From the NCBI GenBank assembly GCA_964446935.1, contig CAYUQI010000002.1, forward strand, positions 27,690 to 91,689: 64,000 nt of DNA, written 5' to 3'. Shown here one piece after another: positions 17,170 to 25,833 of this stretch. This DNA is from UASB124 sp964446935 (GTDB lineage Bacteria > Babelota > Babeliae > Babelales > RVW-14). Each line of letters begins with the position of its first letter. Position 1 is the first letter of the stretch. The notes below the pieces were generated by a model. The model saw only the letters and a program-made list of their open reading frames with translations. It did no database searches and was not told where the DNA came from. The position numbers and the translations under genes were made by a program.

Positions 17170-20100
17170 GCAATAGCCTTTTGGTCTATTTGCTTTTTAA
17201 GAGTATTTTGAGCAAGCGCACGATGTGCTGTTAAAAAGTCATTTAATCCATTTCGCTGCTGTGTATCAGTTATGAGTCGTATTTCAGGTGCCTTGGATCG
17301 TGCTGCAAGTGTACCAGAGGGTGGGGCTATGAGGTTCTTGAGCGATTCGCGCTGTTGAGGATCCACCGTTATTGGCATCGGCGTTGGCGTAGGTTCTGTG
17401 TCTTTTGGTGATGTCGAAGAACGAGAAAGTAACTCTTTAAGTTTATTTCGTTTTGCTATAAGCGAGTCATCTGGCGTTGGTATTGGTTCAATTGGTTGAG
17501 GCGTACGCAATGAAACGGCAGGTGGAGTGGTGACTTGCGGTGACGCAGGAGTCGTTTTTTGTATTTGATTGTGCGCAACCACTGAAGGCTTTTCTTTCTC
17601 GATTGATTGAGGTGGGGTTAGATTATTCGCCTCTTGTTGAATTATTGGTTTTGGTTCACTGATAAGCGCCCTGTAATAAGGATCATTTTTAATATCGACG
17701 GTTGTTGGTTGATAGCGAGCATTGGCAAAGTCAATAACTTTATGAGAGTAATTTTCTTTATCTGGGTTAAAGAACCAATTATGAATAGGATCTTGGGTTC
17801 GCTTTGTTTCAACAGTGTTTTCAATATCTTCGGTGGCTTGGTGAAGTTTCATCTTTGTATATAATTGCATGCCGGGTATTTGTCGTGGTTTAAGGATTGT
17901 TGGGGAGAGGAAAATAAAGAGGTATTCTTTAATAATTGTACGTTGTTGATCTTTAAAAAACCAACCAAGAATGGGGATGTCTCCAAGGACTGGCGTTTTG
18001 TTTTTGGATTCATCTACTTTGGTTTTTATAAAACCGCCTAAGACGAGAACTTGGCTATCTGCTACACTAACGTTGGTTTCAAGTACACGGGTTGATTTTT
18101 TAGTTGCTTCATCATTTTCAAATTCTGTTATTTCTACTCTAATTTTTAATCGTATAACACCATCAAGATTTATTTGAGGTGTAAGTTCAACTTTGGTTGA
18201 TGCTTCAGCATTAATGTAACCTTTTGCCCCTGTAGTTCCTGAAACTTCTTCCGAAACTATACGCTTGGTTGAACCAACGTTGATATTGGCTGTGGTTTTG
18301 TTGGCAACCGTAATAAATGGTTGAGAAAGAATGGAAGCGTTTGTTTGAGTTTTAAGCATTTTGAAAACGCTCCAAATATTATTCTCTTTACCAAACGATA
18401 AACATGTTTGACCTTGTGTTGGGACGAGTTGGTTAATTAAATTACCAAGCAAGCTGACATTTTGTGCCTGATCATTTTTTTTAAGGGTAGGACCATCGGT
18501 AAGTGAAGCAGATTGAAAATCAACATGGGTTCCCAATTGCCCTTCTTTTTTATTGCGAAGCATTCCGCCAAGTTCTTTAACATCGTCAGAGCTTATGGTT
18601 ACCAGTAAACTTTCAATGGCAACTTGAGGTTGTGGTTTGTCAAGGTCTTGAATTGTTTTTTCCAGCAATGTCCAGTCCTGTTTATCAAGACATGAAACAA
18701 TTAATCGATTGCCATCTTTATCAACCTGAAAGTTCATATTTTTAAAGTATTTTACACCGCCACGGATAGAACCAAATTTGCCAGCGGCTTGTCCTGTTGT
18801 TGATTCTGGTGCTATGGTAACTTCCTTCAAGATATCTCGAACTTGCGTAGCATCGATGTGTTGTAATTCGTAGATGTGTAGAGGGGATTCGGCTTCTTTA
18901 AGGTCAGTATCAATATGTTTGCTGATGAAATCGACGATCTTATCAATTGATTTGTTATTGCCAAGTAAAATAAGCGAATTGGTACGTTCTTCTGGTACAA
19001 TTTTGGTGGTTGGGGAAAAATATTCGGTTCCGCCTTCAGCTGTTTTTCCTAAAAGTCGCGCAAGCGGATTTGTTTGATCTGGTTTTTTAATTAACGCATC
19101 AAGAAGCGTTTTTACATCGGTTGCATTAGCACGTTTAAGCCTTAAAACGGTGACGCTTTCAGGCAATCCCATCTGGTCAAGTTCGTGAATGAGTTTAACA
19201 GCCGCTTTAATGTTATAAGACTTATCAGTGATAATGAAAGCATTCATGTCTTTTTGCTCGTGTACCACGTTAGGCTGGCTGAGCATGCTTTCGAGTACTG
19301 GTTTGATATCAGTTACCGAAATATTGGAAAGAAACGTGACATAACGAATGGTTAAATCACTATCTGGCAACGATTCATATGGAACGTTAATGTAGGCAGG
19401 GAGAGGTTGATTAAGCTTTTTATCCTTAGGAATGATCTTATGAACATCACCGACTTTAACAATGCTAAAGCCTGACATTTCAAGAACGGTGAGAAAGATA
19501 TTCCATGCTCCTTCAACCGTGAGTGGCTCGCGTATGGTGAGGGATATCTTTGAACCTTCAAGCCCTTTGTCTGGGACAAAATTGATTTTTTTAATCTCAG
19601 CAATGTAATCGATAAAACTCGAAAGTTCGGTATTTTCAAAATTAAGATAAATATCTTTTTTTTCTTCTGCAGGGGTTGGTGTTGTAACCCCTGGTGTTGG
19701 TTTTGTTTCTGTTGCAGCAGGTTGCGGGGTTGTTTGTTCAGATGGTGCGCCTGCTGTTTGCTGTTCAGTGAGCTGGGACTGGGTTTCTGCGGCTACTGGG
19801 GTGGTAGATTCTTGTGGTGTGGTAGGTGCTTCTGGTGCTGGCGCAGGAATTGATGCCTCGTCAATAGTTGGAGTAGGGATAGGTGCTTGCGTAGGTGTGG
19901 GAGACGTTGCTGGTACTGATGGTTGTATGACAGGTGCTATTGAGGGGGTAGGCGAAACAGCTGAAATCGATGATGCCGATAGTGCAGCAGGTTGTTGCGG
20001 GGTTACGGGCATTGTTGGTATTGCCGGTGTTGTTGCTAGTGCCAATGGCATTGTTGGCATTACGGGCGTCGTCTCTGTTGCTAATGGCATTGTGGGTATA

Positions 20101-20171
20101 GCAGCAACGATTTGACTTGTATATATTCCGAGGATGATACTTAGTAATCGAATGATGAAGAAGTTTTTCAT
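17166..20171 (-). CDS. Secretin, first paralogue (GspD/PilQ-like), 1001 residues
   Basis: Outer-membrane secretin subunit. Signal peptide at 1-24, then a long Pro/Thr/Ala/Gln linker to about 170 with repeated PTMPLA units, an N0-like domain (DIYLNFENTELSSFIDYIAE), ring domains, and the barrel domain with TPVLGDIPILGWFFKD. The C-terminal extension carries DPIHNWFFNP (about 17763-17800), shared with the second secretin, and then a Pro/Thr-rich tail of about 150 residues absent from ordinary GspD. GAAAGGGTT precedes the ATG. It follows the GspC-like gene by 30 bases. Two secretins in one operon are unusual; they may form separate or mixed rings. Confidence 0.9.
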   Translation of the reverse strand: MKNFFIIRLLSIILGIYTSQIVAAIPTMPLATETTPVMPTMPLALATTPAIPTMPVTPQQPAALSASSISAVSPTPSIAPVIQPSVPATSPTPTQAPIPTPTIDEASIPAPAPEAPTTPQESTTPVAAETQSQLTEQQTAGAPSEQTTPQPAATETKPTPGVTTPTPAEEKKDIYLNFENTELSSFIDYIAEIKKINFVPDKGLEGSKISLTIREPLTVEGAWNIFLTVLEMSGFSIVKVGDVHKIIPKDKKLNQPLPAYINVPYESLPDSDLTIRYVTFLSNISVTDIKPVLESMLSQPNVVHEQKDMNAFIITDKSYNIKAAVKLIHELDQMGLPESVTVLRLKRANATDVKTLLDALIKKPDQTNPLARLLGKTAEGGTEYFSPTTKIVPEERTNSLILLGNNKSIDKIVDFISKHIDTDLKEAESPLHIYELQHIDATQVRDILKEVTIAPESTTGQAAGKFGSIRGGVKYFKNMNFQVDKDGNRLIVSCLDKQDWTLLEKTIQDLDKPQPQVAIESLLVTISSDDVKELGGMLRNKKEGQLGTHVDFQSASLTDGPTLKKNDQAQNVSLLGNLINQLVPTQGQTCLSFGKENNIWSVFKMLKTQTNASILSQPFITVANKTTANINVGSTKRIVSEEVSGTTGAKGYINAEASTKVELTPQINLDGVIRLKIRVEITEFENDEATKKSTRVLETNVSVADSQVLVLGGFIKTKVDESKNKTPVLGDIPILGWFFKDQQRTIIKEYLFIFLSPTILKPRQIPGMQLYTKMKLHQATEDIENTVETKRTQDPIHNWFFNPDKENYSHKVIDFANARYQPTTVDIKNDPYYRALISEPKPIIQQEANNLTPPQSIEKEKPSVVAHNQIQKTTPASPQVTTPPAVSLRTPQPIEPIPTPDDSLIAKRNKLKELLSRSSTSPKDTEPTPTPMPITVDPQQRESLKNLIAPPSGTLAARSKAPEIRLITDTQQRNGLNDFLTAHRALAQNTLKKQIDQKAIA

Positions 20172-20201
20172 AACCCTTTCTTCCCCTTGCTCAACATTAC
20201 A

Positions 20202-21353
20202 TTACCTGTTGCGATTTTGGAAACGTTGTTGCAAGTTTTCCAATATTCGTTTGCGAATATCCATCATTGCTTGTTGTTGCCGTTGTTGTTCCAATGGATG
20301 CACTTGGTTAAAGTCTCGTTGCGTTTGTTCCCTTTGTTGTAACCTACTGAGTTTGAATGGTTCTTCTGTTGTTGGTTGTGCTCCCGCCTGTTCCGCCATT
20401 TTGATACCAGGGAACAACGACTTTCTTGGCCGCTCAATTTTAACAAGTTTGTACGATAAAGAAATATCTTTGTTTGCACGTTTAATACCAAGCGTGACAA
20501 CATCATTCAAATTCAATTGTGTAAGAGCATCAAAAGCTTTTATACGATTTTTTGGTTCTGCAAGATCAATGTTGTTGATCGATAAGAGTATATCATTTTC
20601 TAAAAGACCAAGCGATTTAGGAGCAACGTCTTGTGTTGGTTTACCAAGTCTTATACCGATTGGTTTGCCGTCGTGATATGCGGTGCCAATGACTGCTAAT
20701 TGTTCAATAAAATTTCCAAGAGTTTCATATTCTTTAGCAAAAGCGTCTGGATCAAGATTAAATGTTTGATCATTAATTTTTTTTACGATGTATTTCCATT
20801 TTTCTTCCGGGGTTGCTTGTGCGGCGAGTTCGTTTTTTCGTAGATAAAAAATCTCTTGTTGGCCATTGGCGCGTAAAATAATAATTCGGTTGGTTGCTAT
20901 TTTAATGATTTGCCCATCTTTTATCTTTTCCCCTAAATGGTACATCCCTTCCTTGTTTGTTTCATCAGCAATCATGGCAACATTTTGAAATTCATTGCCG
21001 CTTGCAATGACTCCTCGTAACGTTATGTTGAGGGGAGTGATGAACTCTTGTTTTTTAGGTTCTGGAGGGGTAGGTATGACAGGAGGTTTTGGTTCTGGTA
21101 TAGGGGTGACGAGACTTTGTTGGACAGCTTTAACTTCTTGGGCTATGTATGTCCCAAACATGTCATCTTGATAAATTTTTTCCCAGGAAGGAGCTGTTTT
21201 AGGAAGATCCTTTTTTTTTTCGACCTCGGGAGCTAGGAGAGATATGGGGGCCTTCCATGGTGCTGGTTCTATTTTTAAAAGCTCATATGCTGCAAAAATG
21301 CATACAGACATAATAAGTAGTGAGCTATTTATCAACCACAAATCTTGTTTCAT
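20202..21353 (-). CDS. GspC-like type II secretion protein with PDZ domain
   Basis: 383 residues from the ATG at 21353, chosen because AAGGGA lies 9 bases upstream; an in-frame ATG at 21371 is less likely. A single N-terminal membrane segment (LINSSLLIMSVCIFAAYELL) is followed by a Pro-rich linker, an HR-type beta domain (TLRGVIASGNEFQNVAMIAD, about 115-180), and a PDZ domain (about 240-320, with LGLLENDILLSINNIDL). A Gln/Arg-rich tail ends the protein. This is the layout of GspC/PilP, which contacts the secretin N0 domain from the inner membrane. It is the first gene of the block GspC-secretin-PilM-PilO-secretin. Confidence 0.8.
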   Translation of the reverse strand: MKQDLWLINSSLLIMSVCIFAAYELLKIEPAPWKAPISLLAPEVEKKKDLPKTAPSWEKIYQDDMFGTYIAQEVKAVQQSLVTPIPEPKPPVIPTPPEPKKQEFITPLNITLRGVIASGNEFQNVAMIADETNKEGMYHLGEKIKDGQIIKIATNRIIILRANGQQEIFYLRKNELAAQATPEEKWKYIVKKINDQTFNLDPDAFAKEYETLGNFIEQLAVIGTAYHDGKPIGIRLGKPTQDVAPKSLGLLENDILLSINNIDLAEPKNRIKAFDALTQLNLNDVVTLGIKRANKDISLSYKLVKIERPRKSLFPGIKMAEQAGAQPTTEEPFKLSRLQQREQTQRDFNQVHPLEQQRQQQAMMDIRKRILENLQQRFQNRNR

Positions 21354-21442
21354 GATAAACAATCCCTTCATAGACTACGAAGATACTTTTTTCGTAGTCG
21401 AACTGTCAAGACAGAAGATGATAAAAAGTAAAAGTGCTTAAT

Positions 21443-22426
21443 TTATGGGGCTGGGGTTGTTTGTAAAATTTTTTGAATAATAACGTCAGGTGAAATGTTT
21501 TCTGCTTCTGCTTCATACGTAAGTATGATCCTGTGCCGTAAAACATCATTGGCGACCGCCTTAACATCGTCTGGGATGACAAAGTGACGTTTTTTTAAAA
21601 ACGCATGTGCTTTGGATGCTGCTGTTAGTGCTAATGTTGCGCGTGGTGATGCCCCGTATTCAATGAAAGATGCTATGTCTGAAAGCTTGTATTCATGCGC
21701 GTTACGCGTAGTGAAGACGATTTGTAATATGTAATCAATAACTTTTTCGTCAATATATACATCAGAGACAAGCTTTTGGCTTGCTGAGATAATCTCTTTG
21801 CCAAGAACAGTATGTATTTCTTTTGGATTGAATGCTTTGTTAATAATTTCTTTTTCTTCTGAGATTTTTGGGTAGGACACGATAAGTTTGAACATAAATC
21901 GGTCAACCTGAGCTTCTGGCAGGCGATACGTTCCTTCTTGTTCAATAGGATTTTGAGTGGCCAGAACAAAGAATGGCTCATCCAATTTGAAAGTTGTCTC
22001 GCCAATGGTGACTTGATGCTCTTGCATAGCTTCCAACAAGGCCGATTGTACCTTGGCTGGTGCACGATTTATTTCGTCAGCAAGAATAATGTTTGCAAAA
22101 ATAGGTCCTTTTTTGATTTGAAAATCTTGATTCTTAGGATTGTATACAAGAGTTCCAATAAGATCAGCTGGTAAAAGATCCGGAGTAAATTGAATACGTT
22201 GGAATGAGAGGCCTATAGCTTGGGCTACTGTTTTAATAAGAGTTGTCTTGGCTAGTCCCGGGACGCCTTCCAATAATATGTGTCCGTTGCACAAAAGTCC
22301 TAAAAAAATCCTGTCAATAATATAATCTTGTCCAACAATGACTTTTTTTATCTCATTGCGAAGATCCATCCACTTAAGACTTTGTTCCTTAATTTGTTCG
22401 AGTGTATAAGAAGATGTTGTTTCCAT
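21443..22426 (-). CDS. MoxR-family AAA+ ATPase
   Basis: 327 residues. MoxR proteins are chaperone-like ATPases that assist maturation or activation of envelope and metal-enzyme complexes. Walker A is GVPGLAKT, Walker B with sensor region is IILADEINRAPAKVQSALLEAMQEHQVTIG read as two motifs (LADEIN and EAMQEHQV), followed by ATQNPIEQEGTYRLPEAQ, a hallmark of the family. Length is typical. AAAGGA precedes the ATG. The usual DUF58 and von Willebrand-domain partners are not adjacent; instead it lies between the NtrC-like regulator and the secretin block, which may indicate a role in assembling that machine (inference). Confidence 0.92.
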   Translation of the reverse strand: METTSSYTLEQIKEQSLKWMDLRNEIKKVIVGQDYIIDRIFLGLLCNGHILLEGVPGLAKTTLIKTVAQAIGLSFQRIQFTPDLLPADLIGTLVYNPKNQDFQIKKGPIFANIILADEINRAPAKVQSALLEAMQEHQVTIGETTFKLDEPFFVLATQNPIEQEGTYRLPEAQVDRFMFKLIVSYPKISEEKEIINKAFNPKEIHTVLGKEIISASQKLVSDVYIDEKVIDYILQIVFTTRNAHEYKLSDIASFIEYGASPRATLALTAASKAHAFLKKRHFVIPDDVKAVANDVLRHRIILTYEAEAENISPDVIIQKILQTTPAP

Positions 22427-22452
22427 GTTTGTTTTTCCTTTGATTTAAGGAT

Positions 22453-23736
22453 CTATGATCTAACATTCATGTGTAACTCTATCATCTTGGTATGCAGGAG
22501 GGCAAGCGGCATGTTGAGGTATTCTGCTACCTGTGTTGTGTCATATCGATGCGTTTTTAAAAGGTGAAAGAGATAGTGACGTTGAAAATTATTCGTTGCG
22601 TGGTTCAATGATGCAAAGCGTGCAAATGTTTGTTCTTCAACAAAATGTGATGGTTGTTCTGGTAGTAACGGCATAACGTGTTGTATGTCTATATGGTTTT
22701 TTGTTTGCGATGCTGTTTGAACAATGGTTTGAATGCATGCTTTGATATGAGCAACGTCGCCAGTCCAATAATAATTACGTAAAAATCGTACTAATGCTGA
22801 TGAAAAAGTAATTGAACGTTTGTGTTCTTTGTTGGCCTGAGTCACAAAATGATCTACGAGCAAGGGAATGTCATAACGGCGTTTATTAATAGAAGGAATT
22901 TCAAGAGGTATTGCATTTAGTTTAGCAAAAAGTGCTTTGCAAAAGAGTCCTTTTTGAGCCATTGCAAAAAGGTTTTCTGATGTTGATGTAATAATACGTT
23001 GTGTTGTTGCGGTTTCTATCAAGCCAAGCAATTGTTTTTGTGCATTGTGATTAAGAAGGTGAATGTTTTTTAAAAAAAGTGAGCCAGTGTGACCTTTTAT
23101 GTCTTCTGGCAAGTGTTCGATAGCCGAACAATTAATGGTTGTATATGCACAAGAGGCCTGTTTGCTCACTGAATGAAGATACTGTGCAAAAAGGCTTTTT
23201 CCCGAACCAGACGGTCCATAAATTAACACCGGAAGATTGAACGGAGCTATGAGTGTTGCATGGTGAATGAGTTCTGAAAAGAGAGCACTTGCACCAACAA
23301 TACCGGCGGCTGCAAGTTTATTTGCTTGTATTGAATGCTCATGCTGATGACTGGATTGTTGGGGGCATTGGTTAAGGAATGAAAGTTTGGCAAGAATATC
23401 ATCTAAGTTTAGAGGCTTTTCAATGAAATCAAGAGCACCTTTTTTGAGCGCTTCAATAGCAATTGGAATGGTTCCAAAGCCAGAGATCATTATGACTTGT
23501 TGTTGCGGATATTCTTTCTTGATAGTGGCAAGAAGGTCTAGCCCATTGAATTTTGGTATAAAAATATCAAGCAGTATTAAATCTGGAACCAAGTTGCCAA
23601 CAGTTGCTAACACATTATCGCCATGAGCAAGAGTTTCAACAATAAACCCCTCGTCCTCAAGTGCTTCCTTGAGGGTGCTTAAAATAGCTTGTTCATCGTC
23701 AATAATAAGAATAAGTGGTTTGTGATGATGTGTCAT
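22453..23736 (-). CDS. NtrC-like response regulator lacking the sigma-54 GAFTGA loop
   Basis: 427 residues from the ATG at 23736; an upstream in-frame start would overlap the ABC gene. Receiver domain 8-120 is intact (Asp13/Asp14, phospho-acceptor Asp57, Ser85, Lys107). A AAA+ domain follows with Walker A GPSGSGKS (174-181), but the stretch that should hold GAFTGA is missing: INCSAIEHLP (201-210) is joined almost directly to the Walker B strand, which reads GSLFLKNIHLL instead of GTLFLDEI. A Fis-like helix-turn-helix ends the protein (about 390-427). So phosphorylation and DNA binding look retained while sigma-54 contact and ATP hydrolysis look lost. It probably acts as a plain DNA-binding regulator. 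Confidence 0.85.
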   Translation of the reverse strand: MTHHHKPLILIIDDEQAILSTLKEALEDEGFIVETLAHGDNVLATVGNLVPDLILLDIFIPKFNGLDLLATIKKEYPQQQVIMISGFGTIPIAIEALKKGALDFIEKPLNLDDILAKLSFLNQCPQQSSHQHEHSIQANKLAAAGIVGASALFSELIHHATLIAPFNLPVLIYGPSGSGKSLFAQYLHSVSKQASCAYTTINCSAIEHLPEDIKGHTGSLFLKNIHLLNHNAQKQLLGLIETATTQRIITSTSENLFAMAQKGLFCKALFAKLNAIPLEIPSINKRRYDIPLLVDHFVTQANKEHKRSITFSSALVRFLRNYYWTGDVAHIKACIQTIVQTASQTKNHIDIQHVMPLLPEQPSHFVEEQTFARFASLNHATNNFQRHYLFHLLKTHRYDTTQVAEYLNMPLALLHTKMIELHMNVRS

Positions 23737-23761
23737 ATGTATCCATGTATTAAACAGGGGT

Positions 23762-24514
23762 TTATACAAAGCCGATTTGTTTGATTGGCCCTTCTGGGAG
23801 TCCACGAATGAATTGATAAATATATGGGTTGTCGCATTCCCAGACGTTCTTGGTAGGCCCCTTATATACTATTTTGCCTTCGTGCAGCATAGCAACATGG
23901 CTGGCATATTTGAAGACCTCAATATCATGTGAAATGACAATAGAGGTAACTTTCTGTTTTTCATGGGTTTGTTTTATGAGTTCGTGAATAAGCCGAACGG
24001 TGATTGGATCGAGTCCCGTAGTTGGTTCATCGTAAATAAGTATTTTAGGGCTTAACATGAGGGTTCTTGCTAAACCGACACGTTTTTTCATACCCCCGGA
24101 CAGTTCGTCTGGGTATTTATCAAGAACATCTTCATCCAAGCCGACGCTTTTGAGTTTTTCGATAACCAGAGGCTTAACGTTTTTGACACTTTCTCCATCT
24201 TCTAACATGGTAATACCAACGTTTTCAAGTACGTTTAATGAGTCAAGAAGCGCTGCAAATTGGAAGACATAGCCACATTTATGAAAAATTTTTTCATGCT
24301 GTCTTTTTTTAAGTTTTGTGATGTCTTCGCCATCAATGATAACCGTTCCTGCATCTGGCTCAATAAGCCCAATGAGTTGTTTAAGTAAAACAGACTTTCC
24401 TTCTCCCGATCGTCCAATGATAGCTAAGAATTCGCCATCATTAATAACGAGATCGAGGCCACGCGTTATGGCTTTATCGCCAAATGATTTTTTGAGTCCT
24501 TTTATTTGAATCAT
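23762..24514 (-). CDS. mlaF: ABC transporter ATPase, MlaF-like
   Basis: 250-residue nucleotide-binding subunit. Walker A is GRSGEGKS, the signature is LSGGMKKRVGLARTLML, and Walker B is ILIYDEPTTGLDP; the LSGGMKKR form is characteristic of the MlaF/Ttg2A group. In partnership with MlaE it drives phospholipid transport between inner and outer membranes, keeping the outer leaflet asymmetric. Its start overlaps the mlaE stop by 4 bases. MlaD and MlaC homologues are not next to it, so the substrate-binding partner must be elsewhere or absent. Confidence 0.9.
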   Translation of the reverse strand: MIQIKGLKKSFGDKAITRGLDLVINDGEFLAIIGRSGEGKSVLLKQLIGLIEPDAGTVIIDGEDITKLKKRQHEKIFHKCGYVFQFAALLDSLNVLENVGITMLEDGESVKNVKPLVIEKLKSVGLDEDVLDKYPDELSGGMKKRVGLARTLMLSPKILIYDEPTTGLDPITVRLIHELIKQTHEKQKVTSIVISHDIEVFKYASHVAMLHEGKIVYKGPTKNVWECDNPYIYQFIRGLPEGPIKQIGFV

Positions 24515-25290
24515 TTTGTAAACATAAGCGATGTGAGGATATAGTCAGCAATGATGATAGTAACGTTTGCATATACGACGCTTTGCGTTGTTGAAAGACC
24601 TAATCCTTTCGCTCCTCCTCGAGTAAAAAAGCCTTTGTACGTAGCAATAACCGATAACAGAAAGCCAAATATAATTGCTTTAATAAGTCCATTAATAATA
24701 TCTGACATTTCGACGTTGGCGCGGATAGCTTCCATGTAAGTTTCGGCGTTGATATTGAGTAGATATACCGATGTTACGTATCCAGCCATTATGCCAAAAA
24801 AAGAACAAAAAATTGAAAGAAAGGGCAAAATAAAGGTGGTTGCAAGCACTCGGGGTACAACTAAATATTGCATTGGATTGATACAGAGTGTTTGTAGTGC
24901 ATCTATTTGTTCACTGATGCGCATGCTACCGAGTTCTGCCGTCATAGCAGAGCCTGCTCGGCCAATGACCATAATAGCGGTAAACACCGGTCCAAACTCT
25001 CGTGTCATTGATAAAAAGACAATGGGACCTATGAACTGTGTTGATCCAAAACGCTCTAAACCAACATAACTTTGAATGGCAAGAACAGCACCAACGGCTA
25101 TGCCGACAAGAAATACAATGCTAACGGAGCTAACGCCGATATAATTCATTTGATAAAATACTTTTTTCAGGCGCAATCTGGTAGTAAGCAAAGCTTGAAT
25201 AGTTTCGTATACAAAAAGACCAACAAGCCCAAGATGATGACAATTAGTAAGCAGTATTTCTCCTGTTTTATCAAAAAAACGCGTCAGCAC
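24511..25290 (-). CDS. mlaE: ABC transporter permease, MlaE-like
   Basis: 259-residue inner-membrane permease with five to six hydrophobic segments. The family segment RAGSAMTAELGSMRISEQID is intact, as is LCINPMQYLVVPRV. It pairs with MlaF for retrograde or anterograde phospholipid movement. The start is a GTG at 25290 with GGGGA 6 bases before it. Translationally coupled to mlaF. The preceding gene is secG, 27 bases away, so mlaE-mlaF probably share a transcript with secG and tpiA. Confidence 0.9.
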   Translation of the reverse strand: MLTRFFDKTGEILLTNCHHLGLVGLFVYETIQALLTTRLRLKKVFYQMNYIGVSSVSIVFLVGIAVGAVLAIQSYVGLERFGSTQFIGPIVFLSMTREFGPVFTAIMVIGRAGSAMTAELGSMRISEQIDALQTLCINPMQYLVVPRVLATTFILPFLSIFCSFFGIMAGYVTSVYLLNINAETYMEAIRANVEMSDIINGLIKAIIFGFLLSVIATYKGFFTRGGAKGLGLSTTQSVVYANVTIIIADYILTSLMFTK

Positions 25291-25317
25291 GGCTGTCCCC
25301 TTTTTTAGCTCCTAGAT

Positions 25318-25737
25318 TTATGCTTGTGAAGGTGCTTGAGGACCCTCATTTGTGGTGGCTGCTGGTTGTAATGGTTGTGTTTCATTGGCTGCTTGTGTGT
25401 CTACATCATCGCTGTCTATTGGGAGTTGTTGAGTAGCTGCCGGTTGCAATGGCTTTTGCTCAGTGCGTTGTTCTTTAGAAACTTGAACGTCGGCAAGAAC
25501 TGATTGGCGAACTTCCTTGGATTTTAAAATAGAAAGGCCGAGTGCGCCAAAAATAAAAAGTCCACCCAAAATCCATGTTATCTTTTCAAAAAATTCTTGA
25601 CCGCCAGAACCGCCAAACAACATTTGGCTTCCGCCCATGCTACCAAGACCCCAATCACCTTTGCCTTGTTGAATAAGAATGAACAAGGTTAAAAATAAAC
25701 ACAAAATAATAAACAAAACCATTAATAATGTATACAT
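25318..25737 (-). CDS. secG: Preprotein translocase subunit SecG
   Basis: 139 residues. Two membrane helices (LLMVLFIILCLFLTLFILIQ, and ITWILGGLFIFGALGLSIL) flank the conserved QQGKGDWGLGSMGG-type loop, as in SecG of the SecYEG channel. The tail (about 80-139) is Gln/Pro/Thr-rich and longer than usual, with a repeated PLQPAAT unit. AAAGGTGA precedes the ATG. The window is rich in Sec signal peptides, so SecG serves that traffic. Located between tpiA and mlaE, as is common in bacteria for tpiA-secG. Confidence 0.93.
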   Translation of the reverse strand: MYTLLMVLFIILCLFLTLFILIQQGKGDWGLGSMGGSQMLFGGSGGQEFFEKITWILGGLFIFGALGLSILKSKEVRQSVLADVQVSKEQRTEQKPLQPAATQQLPIDSDDVDTQAANETQPLQPAATTNEGPQAPSQA

Positions 25738-25833
25738 GGTGTATCACCTTTATATAAAAATTGTTACCATTGCTGCGTTGCGAATATTTTAATTCATATC
25801 CCAACAATGTCTAAAACAATAAAAAATTTCAAC

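Noticed and set aside
19768..20115. Gly/Val/Ala-rich plus-strand frame resembling a repetitive protein
   Set aside because: It is the complement of the Pro/Thr/Ala linker of the first secretin, which explains its composition.
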